This document shows positions 19,432 through 28,979 of a DNA stretch of 64,000 bases, in pieces; the first letter of the stretch is position 1, and each line of letters opens with the position of its first letter. The stretch is from Tabrizicola sp. (GTDB lineage Bacteria; Pseudomonadota; Alphaproteobacteria; Rhodobacterales; Rhodobacteraceae): the NCBI RefSeq assembly GCF_022842145.1, contig NZ_JALHQD010000002.1, forward strand, positions 581,181-645,180. The letters are read 5' to 3'. The notes beneath the pieces are model-generated. The model was not told the origin of the DNA and did no database searches. It saw nothing but the letters and a program-made list of their open reading frames with translations. Both the position numbers and the translations under genes were made by a program.

Positions 19432-20180
19432 CCGCGTACAAGCTTGCCGAAGCTTCGGATCCTCGTCCCGCCTCGGCGCCCCGTTCTGTGCTGCTTGCCG
19501 ATGTCGTCCACGACCGAATGCGGCGGGCAATATCGGACGGCCAGTATCCGGATGGGGCGCGGCTTCCGGGCGAGAACGACCTTGCCCGCCAGTTCGAGGT
19601 CTCCCGACCGGTCATCCGCGCCGCGCTTAAGCGGCTGCGCGCCGAGGGGTTGGTGATCTCGCGGCAGGGGTCGGGCAGCTTTGTCGCCGCGCGGGGAGAG
19701 CCGAAGACCCTGGCCTTTCAGCCGGTCGAAACCATCGCGGACCTGCAGCGCTGCTACGAGTTTCGCCTGACCATCGAACCCGCCGCCGCCGCGATGGCCG
19801 CGATCCGGCGCAGTGAGGCGCAACTTGCTGAAATCTCGAAGTTCCTGGCGCTGTTGCGTGATGCCACCGAGCGCCGCAGCCACCGTGAGGACGCGGATTT
19901 CAGCTTTCACCTTGCCATCACGGCAGCGTCGAACAACCAGTATTTCGAGACCTCGATGCGCGCGCTGAAGGACCACATCGCCGTGGGCATGAAGTTCCAC
20001 GGGTTATCCCTGCAAACGGTCCGCGGCGGGTTGGATCATGTGCTGGATGAGCATACGGCGATCTTCGACGCGATCCGCCTTGGACAGGCGGAAGCCGCGC
20101 GCGAGACGATGCTGCGACATGTCACGGGATCGCGAGACCGGCTGTTCGAAGGGCGCCTGCTGGACCTGTCGTCGCGCTAG
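19428..20180 (+). CDS. GntR-family (FCD domain) transcriptional regulator
   Basis: 250 aa. An N-terminal winged HTH (about residues 22-85, with GARLPGENDLARQFEVSRPV and QGSGSFV) is followed by an all-helical FCD effector domain with the metal-site pattern DADFSFHLAI and a later DEHTAI. FadR/LldR-type proteins of this kind bind organic or sugar acids. It is translationally coupled to the kinase by a 4-bp overlap. Its stop overlaps the stop of the convergent alcohol dehydrogenase gene. It is the natural regulator of the CAACTTGT sites at 18.3 and 28.8 kb. Confidence 0.9.
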   Translation: MTAYKLAEASDPRPASAPRSVLLADVVHDRMRRAISDGQYPDGARLPGENDLARQFEVSRPVIRAALKRLRAEGLVISRQGSGSFVAARGEPKTLAFQPVETIADLQRCYEFRLTIEPAAAAMAAIRRSEAQLAEISKFLALLRDATERRSHREDADFSFHLAITAASNNQYFETSMRALKDHIAVGMKFHGLSLQTVRGGLDHVLDEHTAIFDAIRLGQAEAARETMLRHVTGSRDRLFEGRLLDLSSR

Positions 20181-21289
20181 AACGCGGCTCGGTAGATCGC
20201 TTCGACGTCGGAGACGCTCATGTCGCGCGGATTGTTGTCCATCAGGCGGCGAATGCCATGCGCCTCGGTTGCCCATCCGGCCAGTTGACCATCGGTCGCG
20301 CCATTCTCGGACAGGCGCATCTTCACTCCCAAGCGACCACACCAGCCGCCTGCCGCGCGTAGCAGATCGCCGGTCAGGCCCAGAAGCCCGGCCACTTTGG
20401 CAGTCTTTTCCGGGACGGCGGCGGCGTTGAAGGCCAGCACATGCGGGAAGATGATCGCGTTCGCCAAACCGTGGGGCAGCTTCAGCCGAGTGCCCAGCGG
20501 ATAGGCCAGCGCATGACCGGCGGCGGTGTTGACCGGCCCGAGGCAGATCCCGCCGTAATAGGCCGCGAGGAGGAGCCCGGCCCGCGCCTCGGCGTCCGAG
20601 CCATCGGTGACGGCGCGGGGCAGGTAACGGGCGACCAACTCGATGCCCATCAGGGCGTAGTTGTCGATCAGCGGATGCGACTTCCGGCTGGTAAAGGCCT
20701 CGACGCAGTGCGCCATCGCGTCGATCCCGGTAGCTGCGGTCACGGCGGGGGGCAGGGACATGGTCAGCGCAGGGTCCATGGCGACCATGTCGGCCAGGAG
20801 GTGCGGGCTTTCGACGGCCACCTTCATCCCGGTCGATGTGTCCGTCACCAGCGCGCGGATGCCGGCCTCAGATCCGGTGCCTGCTGTCGTCGGCACCAGA
20901 ACGAGCGCGTTCTGCCGCCCGGTCACCTTGTTCGGCCCGACGATGTCGGCCAGCACCTGGTCGCCGCGCAGCACGGTCACCAGCTTGGCAAGGTCCATCA
21001 CCGATCCACCGCCGAAGCCGATGACGAGATCGGGTGTTGCCTCGCGCGCCGCGGCGACCGCAAGCGCGAGGTTGTCGCTGTCAGGCTCGGGCTTCACGCC
21101 GTCGAACACCGTGACCTGTCCCGGCAGGGCCAGTGACTGAACCCGCCCGGCCATCGACCGTTGCGTCAGCACGAGGATGCGCTGGAAGCCTTCGGCTTTT
21201 GCCCAACTGCCGACCTCGGCTGCGGTGCCGGTGCCGAACTCCACGCGTCGGGGCTGATGGATGCGCAGGGGGCGGGAGAGGTCGGTCAT
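20177..21289 (-). CDS. Iron-containing alcohol dehydrogenase
   Basis: 370 aa, standard family length. NAD-binding GGGSVMD (93-99), PTTAGTGSE (133-141), and metal-site motifs GIDAMAHCVEAF (Asp190, His194 region) and LPHGLANA. It is the last gene of the eight-gene leftward operon, overlapping the DapA-family gene by 4 bp. It may oxidise or reduce a hydroxy acid or the aldehyde released by the neighbouring aldolase. Family members near acid-sugar genes include maleylacetate reductase and hydroxyacid-oxoacid transhydrogenase types, so the substrate is open. Confidence 0.88.
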   Translation of the reverse strand: MTDLSRPLRIHQPRRVEFGTGTAAEVGSWAKAEGFQRILVLTQRSMAGRVQSLALPGQVTVFDGVKPEPDSDNLALAVAAAREATPDLVIGFGGGSVMDLAKLVTVLRGDQVLADIVGPNKVTGRQNALVLVPTTAGTGSEAGIRALVTDTSTGMKVAVESPHLLADMVAMDPALTMSLPPAVTAATGIDAMAHCVEAFTSRKSHPLIDNYALMGIELVARYLPRAVTDGSDAEARAGLLLAAYYGGICLGPVNTAAGHALAYPLGTRLKLPHGLANAIIFPHVLAFNAAAVPEKTAKVAGLLGLTGDLLRAAGGWCGRLGVKMRLSENGATDGQLAGWATEAHGIRRLMDNNPRDMSVSDVEAIYRAAF

Positions 21290-22200
21290 GCGGCAAGGTC
21301 CTTCACGCTGGCGCCAATGGCGGTCAGTCGGTCTTTCAGTTGGGTTAGCTCGTTGGGCGCAAGGCCCACCAAGGGTGGCCGCGTCCGGGTCCAGACGGCA
21401 GAGCCGTGGCGGAAGGCGACCATCGCCTTGATCGCGGGGATCTGGGTGTAGGAGTTCGAGAGGTCGCGGAAGGCGTTGATCCGGGCCTGTGCGGCCTCTA
21501 CTTCGGCTTTGCGGGCAGGGTCAGCGTGGTGGCGGAAGACCGTCGCCAGGCTGTCGGCCACCAGGTTCGACGTCGCGGTAATGCAGCCTGCGCCGCCCTT
21601 GCCCATCAGCGGCAAAAGCAAAGGATCGGCCCCGGCGAAAACCGAGAAACCCGGGAAGCGGTCGATCATTGCCGTCATGTTCTCGATCTTGCCGGCCGAG
21701 TCCTTGATGCCCACCACGGTCTGCGGGAATGCCGTCACCAGACGCTCGATCAGGTCGTGGCTGATCGGCACGTGCGAGACTTGCGGGATGTGGTAGAGAA
21801 TGACTTGAAGCCGGGTATCTGCAAGCGTTTCAATGACATGGGCGTATGCACGAAACAGACCCTCGTCGCTGACTCCCTTGTAGTAACTGGGTGGCAGCAT
21901 GACGACACGAGTGACGCCCAGGGATAGCGCGTGGCGCGTGAGGTCGATGGTTTCCGGCAGGGCATTGACCCCGGTGCCGGGCATGAGGCGTTCCGGACCC
22001 ACGGCAGTCGCCGCCGCTTCGAGGATCGTCTTCCGCTCGGTCAGCGAGAAGGAATTGGCCTCGCCCGTCGTCCCCAAAAGCGCGATCCCGTCGCATCCAT
22101 CGGCTATCAGCGCCTTGGCATGGGCTGCCAGAGCCTCAAGGTCGGGTGAAAGGTCCGCGTTCACCGGGGTGGCCGAAGCGCAATAGACTCCGCTGATCAT
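21286..22200 (-). CDS. DapA/NanA-family class I aldolase (2-keto acid lyase)
   Basis: 304 aa TIM barrel. Motifs GTTGE (43-47), Tyr136 in ILYHIPQ, and Schiff-base Lys166 in GIKDSAG are intact. The family includes dihydrodipicolinate synthase, N-acetylneuraminate lyase and 2-keto-3-deoxy sugar acid aldolases. The catabolic neighbours, and lack of other lysine biosynthesis genes, favour a retro-aldol role yielding pyruvate and an aldehyde. It overlaps both neighbours by 4 bp, which indicates tight co-translation. Confidence 0.88.
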   Translation of the reverse strand: MISGVYCASATPVNADLSPDLEALAAHAKALIADGCDGIALLGTTGEANSFSLTERKTILEAAATAVGPERLMPGTGVNALPETIDLTRHALSLGVTRVVMLPPSYYKGVSDEGLFRAYAHVIETLADTRLQVILYHIPQVSHVPISHDLIERLVTAFPQTVVGIKDSAGKIENMTAMIDRFPGFSVFAGADPLLLPLMGKGGAGCITATSNLVADSLATVFRHHADPARKAEVEAAQARINAFRDLSNSYTQIPAIKAMVAFRHGSAVWTRTRPPLVGLAPNELTQLKDRLTAIGASVKDLAA

Positions 22201-23150
22201 CTCGGGCTCCGGGTGGCGGCCATGCGGCGGGCATAGGCCAGCGCATGGTCCAGATTGACGTTTTTCGCGATGCCTTTGCCCGCGATGTCGAAAGCGGTGC
22301 CGTGGTCCACCGAGCAGCGGTCGATCGGCAAGCCGAGGCTGACATTTACAGCCGTGTCGAAGGCGACAAGCTTGATCGGGATGTGTCCCTGGTCGTGGTA
22401 CTGCGCGACGATCAGGTCGAAGGCACCCTCGTAAGCGCGGTGAAAGACCGTATCCGCCGGGATCGGGCCATAAGCATCGATCCCTTCGGCCTGGGCGGCC
22501 GCGACGGCCGGGGCGATCTGGGTGTCATCCTCGTCACCGAACAGGCCGCCCTCGCCACAATGCGGGTTCAGGCCCGCCACGGCGATCCGCGGCGTGATAC
22601 CGAGGCGGAGAAACTGCTGATGGCCTGCCCGGATCGTTGCCAGGATACGGTCGGTTCGCGCCCGGTCGATGGCCCCTTTCAGAGAGATATGGGTGGAGAC
22701 GTGGATCACGTTCAACCGCTCGGACGTCAGCAGCATGAAGCTGGACTTCGACCCGGTCAGGCTTGCCAGCATGCCCGTGTGTCCGTCGTAGTGATGCCCG
22801 GCGGCGTTGAGCGCCGCCTTGTTGATGGGTGCGGTGACGATCCCCGCGATGTCGCCCTTTTCCGCCTGGCGCACGGCGGCCTCGATGAAGCGGAAACAGG
22901 CCTCGCCCCCACGCGGGTCGAGTTTGCCGAAAGGCATCATGCCGCCCGGAATATCGGTCTGGTGCAGGTCCAGAGAGGACACATCCAGCCCGGTCCCCAG
23001 CACCTTCTCGGCCGCCGCAAGACTGTCGGAATTGCCGAAGATGCGGTAGCCGCGCCGTGCCTCGGGCGTCATGGCAGCCATCGACTTCACGATGATCTCT
23101 GGGCCCACCCCGGCGGGGTCGCCCATGGTTATGCCGATTGGCGCGGTCAT
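22197..23150 (-). CDS. pdxA2: PdxA2-type 4-phosphohydroxy acid dehydrogenase
   Basis: 317 aa. [13 protein letters not shown] opens the protein. Metal histidines correspond to His154 (STHIS), His197 (NPHCGE) and His252 ([11 protein letters not shown]). The QYHDQGHIP and [13 protein letters not shown] forms are those of PdxA2 rather than of vitamin B6 PdxA, which reads MYHDQGLPV. PdxA2 oxidatively decarboxylates D-threonate or erythronate 4-phosphate to dihydroxyacetone phosphate, the step after a DUF1537 kinase. It is encoded in the operon facing that kinase. Confidence 0.87.
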   Translation of the reverse strand: MTAPIGITMGDPAGVGPEIIVKSMAAMTPEARRGYRIFGNSDSLAAAEKVLGTGLDVSSLDLHQTDIPGGMMPFGKLDPRGGEACFRFIEAAVRQAEKGDIAGIVTAPINKAALNAAGHHYDGHTGMLASLTGSKSSFMLLTSERLNVIHVSTHISLKGAIDRARTDRILATIRAGHQQFLRLGITPRIAVAGLNPHCGEGGLFGDEDDTQIAPAVAAAQAEGIDAYGPIPADTVFHRAYEGAFDLIVAQYHDQGHIPIKLVAFDTAVNVSLGLPIDRCSVDHGTAFDIAGKGIAKNVNLDHALAYARRMAATRSPR

Positions 23151-24145
23151 GCCGGTCCTTCCCAGTTCGTCCGTCCCGGTCCTGTTACCGCATGGCAGGC
23201 GACGTGGTGGCTTGGCACCACCTCGCGCCAGTCGGGAACCGTGGTCTTGCAGATGTCACGTGCCAAGGGGCAGCGCGGATGAAAGCGGCAGCCCGTGGGT
23301 GGGTTCAGCGGGCTTGGCACTTCGCCCACCAGCCGCTGGCGATTGCGCGGCGCGCGCGGGTTGGGTTCCGGCACGGCGGACAATAGCGCGCGGGTGTAGG
23401 GGTGCAGCGGTTCGGCGAAGAGGGCTTGCGACGGAGCCAGTTCGGCCAGCCGCCCCAGATACATCACACCTACCCGGTCGCTGATGTGGCGAACGACCGC
23501 AAGGTCATGTGCGATGAACAGATAGGTCAGCCCGTACTTTTCCTGCAGGTCAAGGAGCAGGTTCAGGATCTGCGCTTGCACCGAGACATCAAGGGCCGAG
23601 ATCGCCTCGTCGCAGACGATGAAGCGGGGCTGACAGGCCAGAGCGCGGGCAATCGCCACCCGCTGACGCTGGCCGCCCGACAGTTCGTGCGGATAGCGGT
23701 TGGCAAAGCGGGGGGTCATGCCGACGTCTTCCAGAAGACGCGCCACACGGGCCGGGACTTCGCCCTTCGGGGCAAGGCCGTGGAAGCGGATCGGTTCGGC
23801 CAAGGCCTCACCGATGGTCATCCGTGGGTTCAGCGTCGAATAGGGGTCCTGGAACACGATCTGCAGATCGCGCCGGAAGGGGCGCATGGCGTCCTCATCC
23901 AGCCCTGCGATATCCTGTCCCTTGTAGCGCACCGACCCCGCGGAGGGCCGCTGCAGGTTCAGGATCGCGAACCCCGTCGTGGACTTGCCGCAACCCGACT
24001 CGCCGACCAGGGAAAGTGTTTCGCCTTCGACCACATCCACGCTGAAATCGTCCAGCGCGCGGACCACGGCCTGCTTTTCGCCGAATGCGCCGAGACGGAT
24101 GTCATAGCGCTTTGCCAGTCCCCGAATTTCCAGCAAGGCGGTCAT
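23147..24145 (-). CDS. Oligopeptide-type ABC transporter ATPase (DppF/OppF)
   Basis: 332 aa. Walker [10 protein letters not shown], signature [15 protein letters not shown], Walker [13 protein letters not shown], and the C-terminal oligopeptide/dipeptide extension with Cys-rich [14 protein letters not shown] (an iron-sulphur-like motif common in OppF). It partners the DppD-type ATPase upstream, with 4-bp overlaps on both sides. Such importers move peptides but also glycosides, acid sugars and opines; the operon context favours a sugar-acid conjugate. Confidence 0.92.
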   Translation of the reverse strand: MTALLEIRGLAKRYDIRLGAFGEKQAVVRALDDFSVDVVEGETLSLVGESGCGKSTTGFAILNLQRPSAGSVRYKGQDIAGLDEDAMRPFRRDLQIVFQDPYSTLNPRMTIGEALAEPIRFHGLAPKGEVPARVARLLEDVGMTPRFANRYPHELSGGQRQRVAIARALACQPRFIVCDEAISALDVSVQAQILNLLLDLQEKYGLTYLFIAHDLAVVRHISDRVGVMYLGRLAELAPSQALFAEPLHPYTRALLSAVPEPNPRAPRNRQRLVGEVPSPLNPPTGCRFHPRCPLARDICKTTVPDWREVVPSHHVACHAVTGPGRTNWEGPA

Positions 24146-25122
24146 ACGTTGGCCTCCAGCATTACCGGGCAGGCAACCTTGTGTCGCGCATTGCCAGGCA
24201 CCGATTGCAGCTTCGGAACGGCCTCGCGGCAGGAGGGCAGGGCGAAGGCACAGCGTGGAGCGAAGGGGCAGCCCGGCGGGCGGCGTCCGGGTTCGGGAGG
24301 TGTCCCCGCAATCGACGGCAACCGCTCCATCGCGGCGCCCGCCAGTGTGGGCAACGAGCCTAGAAGCGCGCGGGTATAGGGGTGCGTGGGGCGGTCGAAG
24401 ATCGCGTCCACCGGGGCATCTTCGACAACGGTTCCGGCATAGAGCACCGCAATGCGGTCCGCCAACCCAGCGATCAGCGCAAGGTCGTGGGTGATCCAGA
24501 CCACCGACATCTTCAGCCGGTCCTTCAACTCGCGCACAAGGTCGACGATCTGCGCCTGGATGGTGACGTCCAGCGCGGTTGTGGGTTCGTCGGCAATCAA
24601 GAGCTTCGGGTTGCCCGCCAGCCCCATCGCGATCATCACCCGTTGGCGCATGCCGCCCGACAGTTCATGCGGCCAGGCGTTCGCGCGTTCTTCGGGTGCC
24701 GGTATGCCAACAAGGGCCAGCAGCTCGACCGCCCGGTCCTTTGCCTGAGCCCTGGTCAGGCCCTTCTGGTAGATCAGCGCCTCGGCGATCTGGTCGCCGA
24801 TGCGGATCACGGGGTTCAGGCTGGTCATCGGGTCCTGGAAGATGAAGCCGATTTCCGAACCGCGGACCTTGCGGAGTTCCTTGGCCGAAAGCTTCAGCAA
24901 GTCCCGCCCACCGAACAGCGCCTGCCCTCCGGTCGCGCGGATGCGGTTTGGCAAAAGGCCCACCAGCGACAGCATGGTCAAGGATTTGCCGCAGCCGGAT
25001 TCGCCGACGATGCCCAGGCTTTCGCCCTCCATCACTGCGAGGTCGATGCCATCCACCACCCGCGCGGGGCCGGTGTCGCGGGCGATGTCGATGGTCAGGC
25101 CCTTGATGTCCAAGAGGGTCAT
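24142..25122 (-). CDS. Oligopeptide-type ABC transporter ATPase (DppD/OppD)
   Basis: 326 aa. Walker [10 protein letters not shown], signature LSGGMRQRVMIAMGL, Walker B LLIADEPTTALDV, and C-terminal CPFAPRCAFA cysteine motif. It forms the heterodimeric motor with the downstream ATPase. Overlapping start and stop codons with both neighbours. Confidence 0.92.
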   Translation of the reverse strand: MTLLDIKGLTIDIARDTGPARVVDGIDLAVMEGESLGIVGESGCGKSLTMLSLVGLLPNRIRATGGQALFGGRDLLKLSAKELRKVRGSEIGFIFQDPMTSLNPVIRIGDQIAEALIYQKGLTRAQAKDRAVELLALVGIPAPEERANAWPHELSGGMRQRVMIAMGLAGNPKLLIADEPTTALDVTIQAQIVDLVRELKDRLKMSVVWITHDLALIAGLADRIAVLYAGTVVEDAPVDAIFDRPTHPYTRALLGSLPTLAGAAMERLPSIAGTPPEPGRRPPGCPFAPRCAFALPSCREAVPKLQSVPGNARHKVACPVMLEANV

Positions 25123-26060
25123 TTCTGCCCCTTCGGATTAAGTGCGTCGTTCAGACCGTCGCCAAGGAAGTTGAACGCGACCGTCACCACCGCCAGTACG
25201 GCAGCCGGTGCGGCAAGAAGGTGCGGATAGTTTGTCCAGACCCGCAAACCGTCGGAAATCATGTTGCCCCAGCTTGGCGTCGGTGGTGTGACCCCGACAC
25301 CCAGAAACGAGAACGCACTTTCCAGCACCATCGCCGTGCCCAACCCCGCCGAGACCGCGACAATCAGCGGTCCCATTGCGTTTGGAAGGACATAGCGGGT
25401 CAGGATCAACCGGTTGGTCAGCCCCAGCGCCCGCGCCGCCGTCACATAGGGCCGCTGTCGCACTGACAGGACCTGCGCGCGGACGAGGCGGGCATAGGGA
25501 GGCCAGGTGATCAGCGCCATGGCCCCGAAGACCAGCACGAAGTCGACGATCTGAGTATTTCGGTAGATCGGGTTCAGCGTCTCCATGTAGCGCGCTTCCA
25601 TCCAGAGGCTGATCGGCTGCTTGAGGCTGGCGTTGATCACGACGACCAGAAGGAGTTGCGGGACGGACATGGTGATGTCGGTGAACCACATGACGAAGCG
25701 GTCGAACCAACCGCCGTAGAAGCCCGCGATGGCGCCCAGGATGACGCCGATCAGAACGGCAATGATGGTCACCCCTACCGCCACCATGAAAGCCGTCCGC
25801 GCGCCATAGATCAGGCGGGACATGACGTCGCGGCCAAGGTCGTCGGTGCCCAGCCAATGCTGGCTTGAGGGCGGCTGGTTCCGCAGGTCCAGGTTCTGCG
25901 ACAGGAAGTCGTAGGGCGATAGCCAAGGGCCGAAGACCGAGACGATCACCAGAGCGGCGATGATAGCCAGCCCCGCGACGGCCAGCTTGTTCCGCTTCAA
26001 CCGCCGCCAGGCATCGCGCCAGAGGCTGGAGGGTTTGTCCTCGATGTCGATCATCGTCAT
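25119..26060 (-). CDS. Oligopeptide-type ABC permease (DppC/OppC)
   Basis: 313 aa. A short cytoplasmic N-terminus (WRDAWRRLKRNKLA) precedes the first of six membrane segments. GTDDLGRDVMSRLIYGAR is the family signature, followed by the EAA-like loop TAARALGLTNRLILTRYVLPN. It pairs with DppB from the preceding gene. Confidence 0.92.
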   Translation of the reverse strand: MTMIDIEDKPSSLWRDAWRRLKRNKLAVAGLAIIAALVIVSVFGPWLSPYDFLSQNLDLRNQPPSSQHWLGTDDLGRDVMSRLIYGARTAFMVAVGVTIIAVLIGVILGAIAGFYGGWFDRFVMWFTDITMSVPQLLLVVVINASLKQPISLWMEARYMETLNPIYRNTQIVDFVLVFGAMALITWPPYARLVRAQVLSVRQRPYVTAARALGLTNRLILTRYVLPNAMGPLIVAVSAGLGTAMVLESAFSFLGVGVTPPTPSWGNMISDGLRVWTNYPHLLAAPAAVLAVVTVAFNFLGDGLNDALNPKGQK

Positions 26061-26061
26061 C

Positions 26062-27015
26062 TCAGGACCCCTTCACGTCGGCGGCGCGGGGATCGAGGAG
26101 GGGATACAGAAGATCCACCAGCAGGTTTGATGCCATCACAAGGAAGGAGCCAATCAGCGTGACGGCCAGGATGACCGGGTAGTCGTTGTTGATCAGCGCC
26201 TGCACGGTCAGGCGGCCCAGTCCGGGAAGGCCGAAAACCAGTTCCACGAAGATGGCACCATTGACGATGGTGATCATGATCAGGCCCAGTTGCGTGACCA
26301 CGGGGGTCAGGACGGGGCGCAGGATGTGGCGCAGGGCAACCATATGCTCTGGCACGCCCTTGGCACGGGCGGTGCGGACGTAATCCTCGCTGAGCACCTC
26401 GATCACCGCGGCCCGGGTCTGCCGCAGGATCAGCGCGATGGGCTGGAAAGACAGCACGATCAGCGGCAGGAGGATCTTGACGCTGAAGATACCACCCCAG
26501 CCATAGGGCACGGCGCCGTCGGGCAGGATCATCAGGAGGAGCACCATCAGCAAAGGGCCCGCCACGTAGGCTGGGATCGCCCATAAGGCAACCGCCGTGC
26601 CCAGGATGAAATAATCCAGCCGCGAGTTCTGCCGCATCCCGGCGATCATGCCCAAAGGCACGGCCACCAGCGCAGTCACCACGATGGTCATCAATCCCAA
26701 GGCTGCCGACACCGGGGCTGCCGCCGACACCATCGCCCAGACCGACCGGCCCGAGGTCAGCGAGTTGCCGAAGTTCCCCTGCATCAGGTTCCAGATGTAG
26801 CTGAAGAACTGCACAAGGAAGGGCCGGTCCAGTCCCGCCTCGGCCCGAATCGCCTCGATCTTGACGGGGTCATAGGCGACGTCGCCGGGCGCGCGGAGAA
26901 AGATCAACTTGATCGGGTCGCCCGCGCCATAGAACGCCAGCGCATACACGCCCAGCATCACCAGGAGCACCGAGGGCACCCAGACGATCAGACGGCGAAG
27001 GATATGGGCAAACAT
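26062..27015 (-). CDS. Oligopeptide-type ABC permease (DppB/OppB)
   Basis: 317 aa from the ATG at 27015, which gives the canonical N-terminus MFAHILRRLIVWVPSVLLV. An in-frame start at 27072 would read through the terminator hairpin and is rejected. Six membrane segments, EAA loop VRTARAKGVPEHMVALRHILRP, and the C-terminal VDLLYPLLDPR signature are present. The 66-bp gap to the binding-protein gene holds a strong hairpin. Confidence 0.92.
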   Translation of the reverse strand: MFAHILRRLIVWVPSVLLVMLGVYALAFYGAGDPIKLIFLRAPGDVAYDPVKIEAIRAEAGLDRPFLVQFFSYIWNLMQGNFGNSLTSGRSVWAMVSAAAPVSAALGLMTIVVTALVAVPLGMIAGMRQNSRLDYFILGTAVALWAIPAYVAGPLLMVLLLMILPDGAVPYGWGGIFSVKILLPLIVLSFQPIALILRQTRAAVIEVLSEDYVRTARAKGVPEHMVALRHILRPVLTPVVTQLGLIMITIVNGAIFVELVFGLPGLGRLTVQALINNDYPVILAVTLIGSFLVMASNLLVDLLYPLLDPRAADVKGS

Positions 27016-27033
27016 GCGGGCGCTTTCGGAGGC

Positions 27034-27065
27034 AAAAACGGGGCGGGGAAATCTTCCCCGCCCCG
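27034..27065 (-). terminator. Intrinsic terminator/attenuator between binding-protein and permease genes
   Basis: Perfect 12-bp stem (27039-27050 with 27054-27065) closing a 3-nt loop. In the leftward transcript it is followed by a T-tract (GTTTTTGCC). It would end most transcripts after the binding-protein gene and allow limited read-through into the seven downstream genes. Confidence 0.85.
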
Positions 27066-27081
27066 CCGTCATAGCGTCAGA

Positions 27082-28713
27082 TCAGGAGATCGAGACATTC
27101 CAGGGCGCGAAGACCTGCCAGTCGAGGTTCTTTTCCATTCCCGACACGTTGGCGGTGGCCCAGCGGCTCATCGTCTGCTTGTACCAGGGGATGAACATGA
27201 AGTCGTCGCGGAAGATCCGCTGCGCTTCCTGCGCCTTGGCGCTCCGGTTCGGATCATCGGCGGGCAGGGCCAGCGCCTCGGCGATCAGGGCGTCGACAGC
27301 GTCGTTCTTGTAGCCGCCCATCTTGCCCTGCGCGTTGCCCGAGCCCGAAGCAATCGACCCGGCCAGGTAGCTTGCCGCATCCGGTACGCGCGTGCCCACG
27401 TCGTCGCGGAAGATCTGGATCGCGTTCTGGTCCGGTCCGGAATACTGGTCCTGCTGCGGCTTCATGTCCACCGCCGAAATCCCCAGCACCTGCCGCCACT
27501 GTTCGGCGATGTACTGCGCTGCAGCTTCGTTGGCCGGGGAGGAAATCCCGACGAACATCAGCTTCGGCAGCTTTTCCGGCCCGCCATAGGTGGATGCCGC
27601 CAGCGCCGCCTTCGCCGCCTCCGGATCATAGGGGAAGGGCGTGAAGGATGCGTCATCCTCACCCGGTACCGAGTTCATCACGGTATCCGTCTTCTGGTGC
27701 GGCCCGTCCGGGAAGCTGGCCTTGATCAGTCCGTCACGGTCTACGGCCAGGATCAGCGCCTCGCGAACCTTGGGGTCATCCATCGGCGCGCGGGACGCGT
27801 TGAACCAGAAATGCTGGCTGGTCGGAATGGTCGGCCCCGCCGCGAAATCTGCGCCAAGGTCCAGCACGATGGTCGAGGTAACCAGTTCAGTATGCGCCTG
27901 ATACTTGCCGGATTTCAGCATCTCGGTCGCGGTCACGTTGTCTTCTACCGCAGTCAGTTCGATCCGCGCCAGTTTCGGTGCCGGGCCGAAGAAGTTCGGG
28001 TTTGGCACCCAGACGACCGCGCCCGAATCCAGATCGGCGCTTTCCATCATGAACGGGCCCGAAGTCGCGCCGTTGGCACCGAGGAACCAGTCCGCCACCT
28101 CATTGCCGTCGGCGCCGCGTGCGACCGAGACCTTGACGATCGGCGCAATGTGATTGGCCAGCCGCTGGTAGAAGATCGGGTCCGGCCCTGCCAGCGTCAC
28201 CACCAACTCGCCTTCACCGGCGACGATGCCGGAGATATCCGTCGCCGTGCCGTCCTTGACGGCCGCGTAACCCGCAACGCCCGACAGCACTTGGTCGATG
28301 CGCTGGTTCTTGGTCGTCGGCATCGACGACAGCTCCCAGCTGCCTTTCACGTCCGCCGCCGTGATGGGTGAGCCATCGGCGAACTTGGCGTCGGGGCTGA
28401 CCTTCAGCGTCCAGACGGAGAAATCGGCGTTCGGTGCCCATTCGGTCAGGACGTAGGGCTGGATCTCGCCCTTGTCGTTGAAATACATGGCACTCGCGTT
28501 CCAGAACGAGTTCCAGCGGAACGGCACGCCGCCGCCGCGCAGGGGCGACCAGTCCTGGTTGAAGGCGGGGTTGATCGCCTTCAGAACCTGGCCCTCTTGC
28601 GCCATCACGATTCGCGCGCCCGGTCCGAAGGCCGCCACCGCCACGGCAGAGCCGATCGCGAATTGCAGCAGGCCCCGGCGGCTGATGCCCGCCTTACTTT
28701 CTGTCAGTTCCAT
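27082..28713 (-). CDS. Family-5 ABC solute-binding protein with Tat signal
   Basis: 543 aa, normal for DppA/OppA-like proteins. The start at 28713 follows GGGAGGAAGAC. The N-terminus carries a twin-arginine motif (SRRGLLQF) and a hydrophobic region ending in VMAQ, so export in folded form through Tat is expected. Mature-domain motifs include YVLTEWAPNADFSVWTLKV and HFWFNASRAPMDDPKVREAL. It is first in the leftward operon and its promoter lies in the divergent gap with the sialidase-fold gene. The ligand may be a sugar-acid glycoside or oligosaccharide (inference from the enzymes downstream). Confidence 0.92.
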   Translation of the reverse strand: MELTESKAGISRRGLLQFAIGSAVAVAAFGPGARIVMAQEGQVLKAINPAFNQDWSPLRGGGVPFRWNSFWNASAMYFNDKGEIQPYVLTEWAPNADFSVWTLKVSPDAKFADGSPITAADVKGSWELSSMPTTKNQRIDQVLSGVAGYAAVKDGTATDISGIVAGEGELVVTLAGPDPIFYQRLANHIAPIVKVSVARGADGNEVADWFLGANGATSGPFMMESADLDSGAVVWVPNPNFFGPAPKLARIELTAVEDNVTATEMLKSGKYQAHTELVTSTIVLDLGADFAAGPTIPTSQHFWFNASRAPMDDPKVREALILAVDRDGLIKASFPDGPHQKTDTVMNSVPGEDDASFTPFPYDPEAAKAALAASTYGGPEKLPKLMFVGISSPANEAAAQYIAEQWRQVLGISAVDMKPQQDQYSGPDQNAIQIFRDDVGTRVPDAASYLAGSIASGSGNAQGKMGGYKNDAVDALIAEALALPADDPNRSAKAQEAQRIFRDDFMFIPWYKQTMSRWATANVSGMEKNLDWQVFAPWNVSIS

Positions 28714-28793
28714 GTCTTCCTCCCAGAAGTGTCTCATGCCGTTGTCCGGCCCTCACGACTCGAGAGAAAGCAGATAGCCGGTGGACAAGCCTG

Positions 28794-28824
28794 TCAACTT
28801 GTTATTTTCAGCCTAACAAGTTGA
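28794..28824. promoter_or_regulatory. Candidate GntR operator: 11-bp perfect inverted repeat
   Basis: TCAACTTGTTA (28794-28804) and TAACAAGTTGA (28814-28824) around a 9-bp spacer, in the gap between the divergent transporter and sialidase-fold genes. A further CAACTTGTGA occurs at 28940-28949 downstream of a TTGACA box (28924-28929). The TTGT..ACAA arms resemble operators of FCD-type GntR proteins. Confidence 0.6.
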
Positions 28825-28979
28825 AGGCGGGCTGTGCCATGACTGAATAAAGTCTGGGGAAATATAACCGTTATTTTCCCGTGTATTAGTGAAGTAAGCG
28901 ATCAATCGCGCAGAATTCTGGGCTTGACAGATAACTTGGCAACTTGTGATCTCGCACCACCGAACCGCAGGGAGTTGCG

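Noticed and set aside
22197..23150. Vitamin B6 biosynthesis PdxA
   Set aside because: The QYHDQGHIP and [13 protein letters not shown] forms and the operon context match PdxA2; no pdxJ or ksgA lies nearby.
27004..28371. Long + strand open frame under the family-5 binding-protein gene
   Set aside because: Antisense shadow with Arg/His-rich composition; it would also run through the terminator hairpin.
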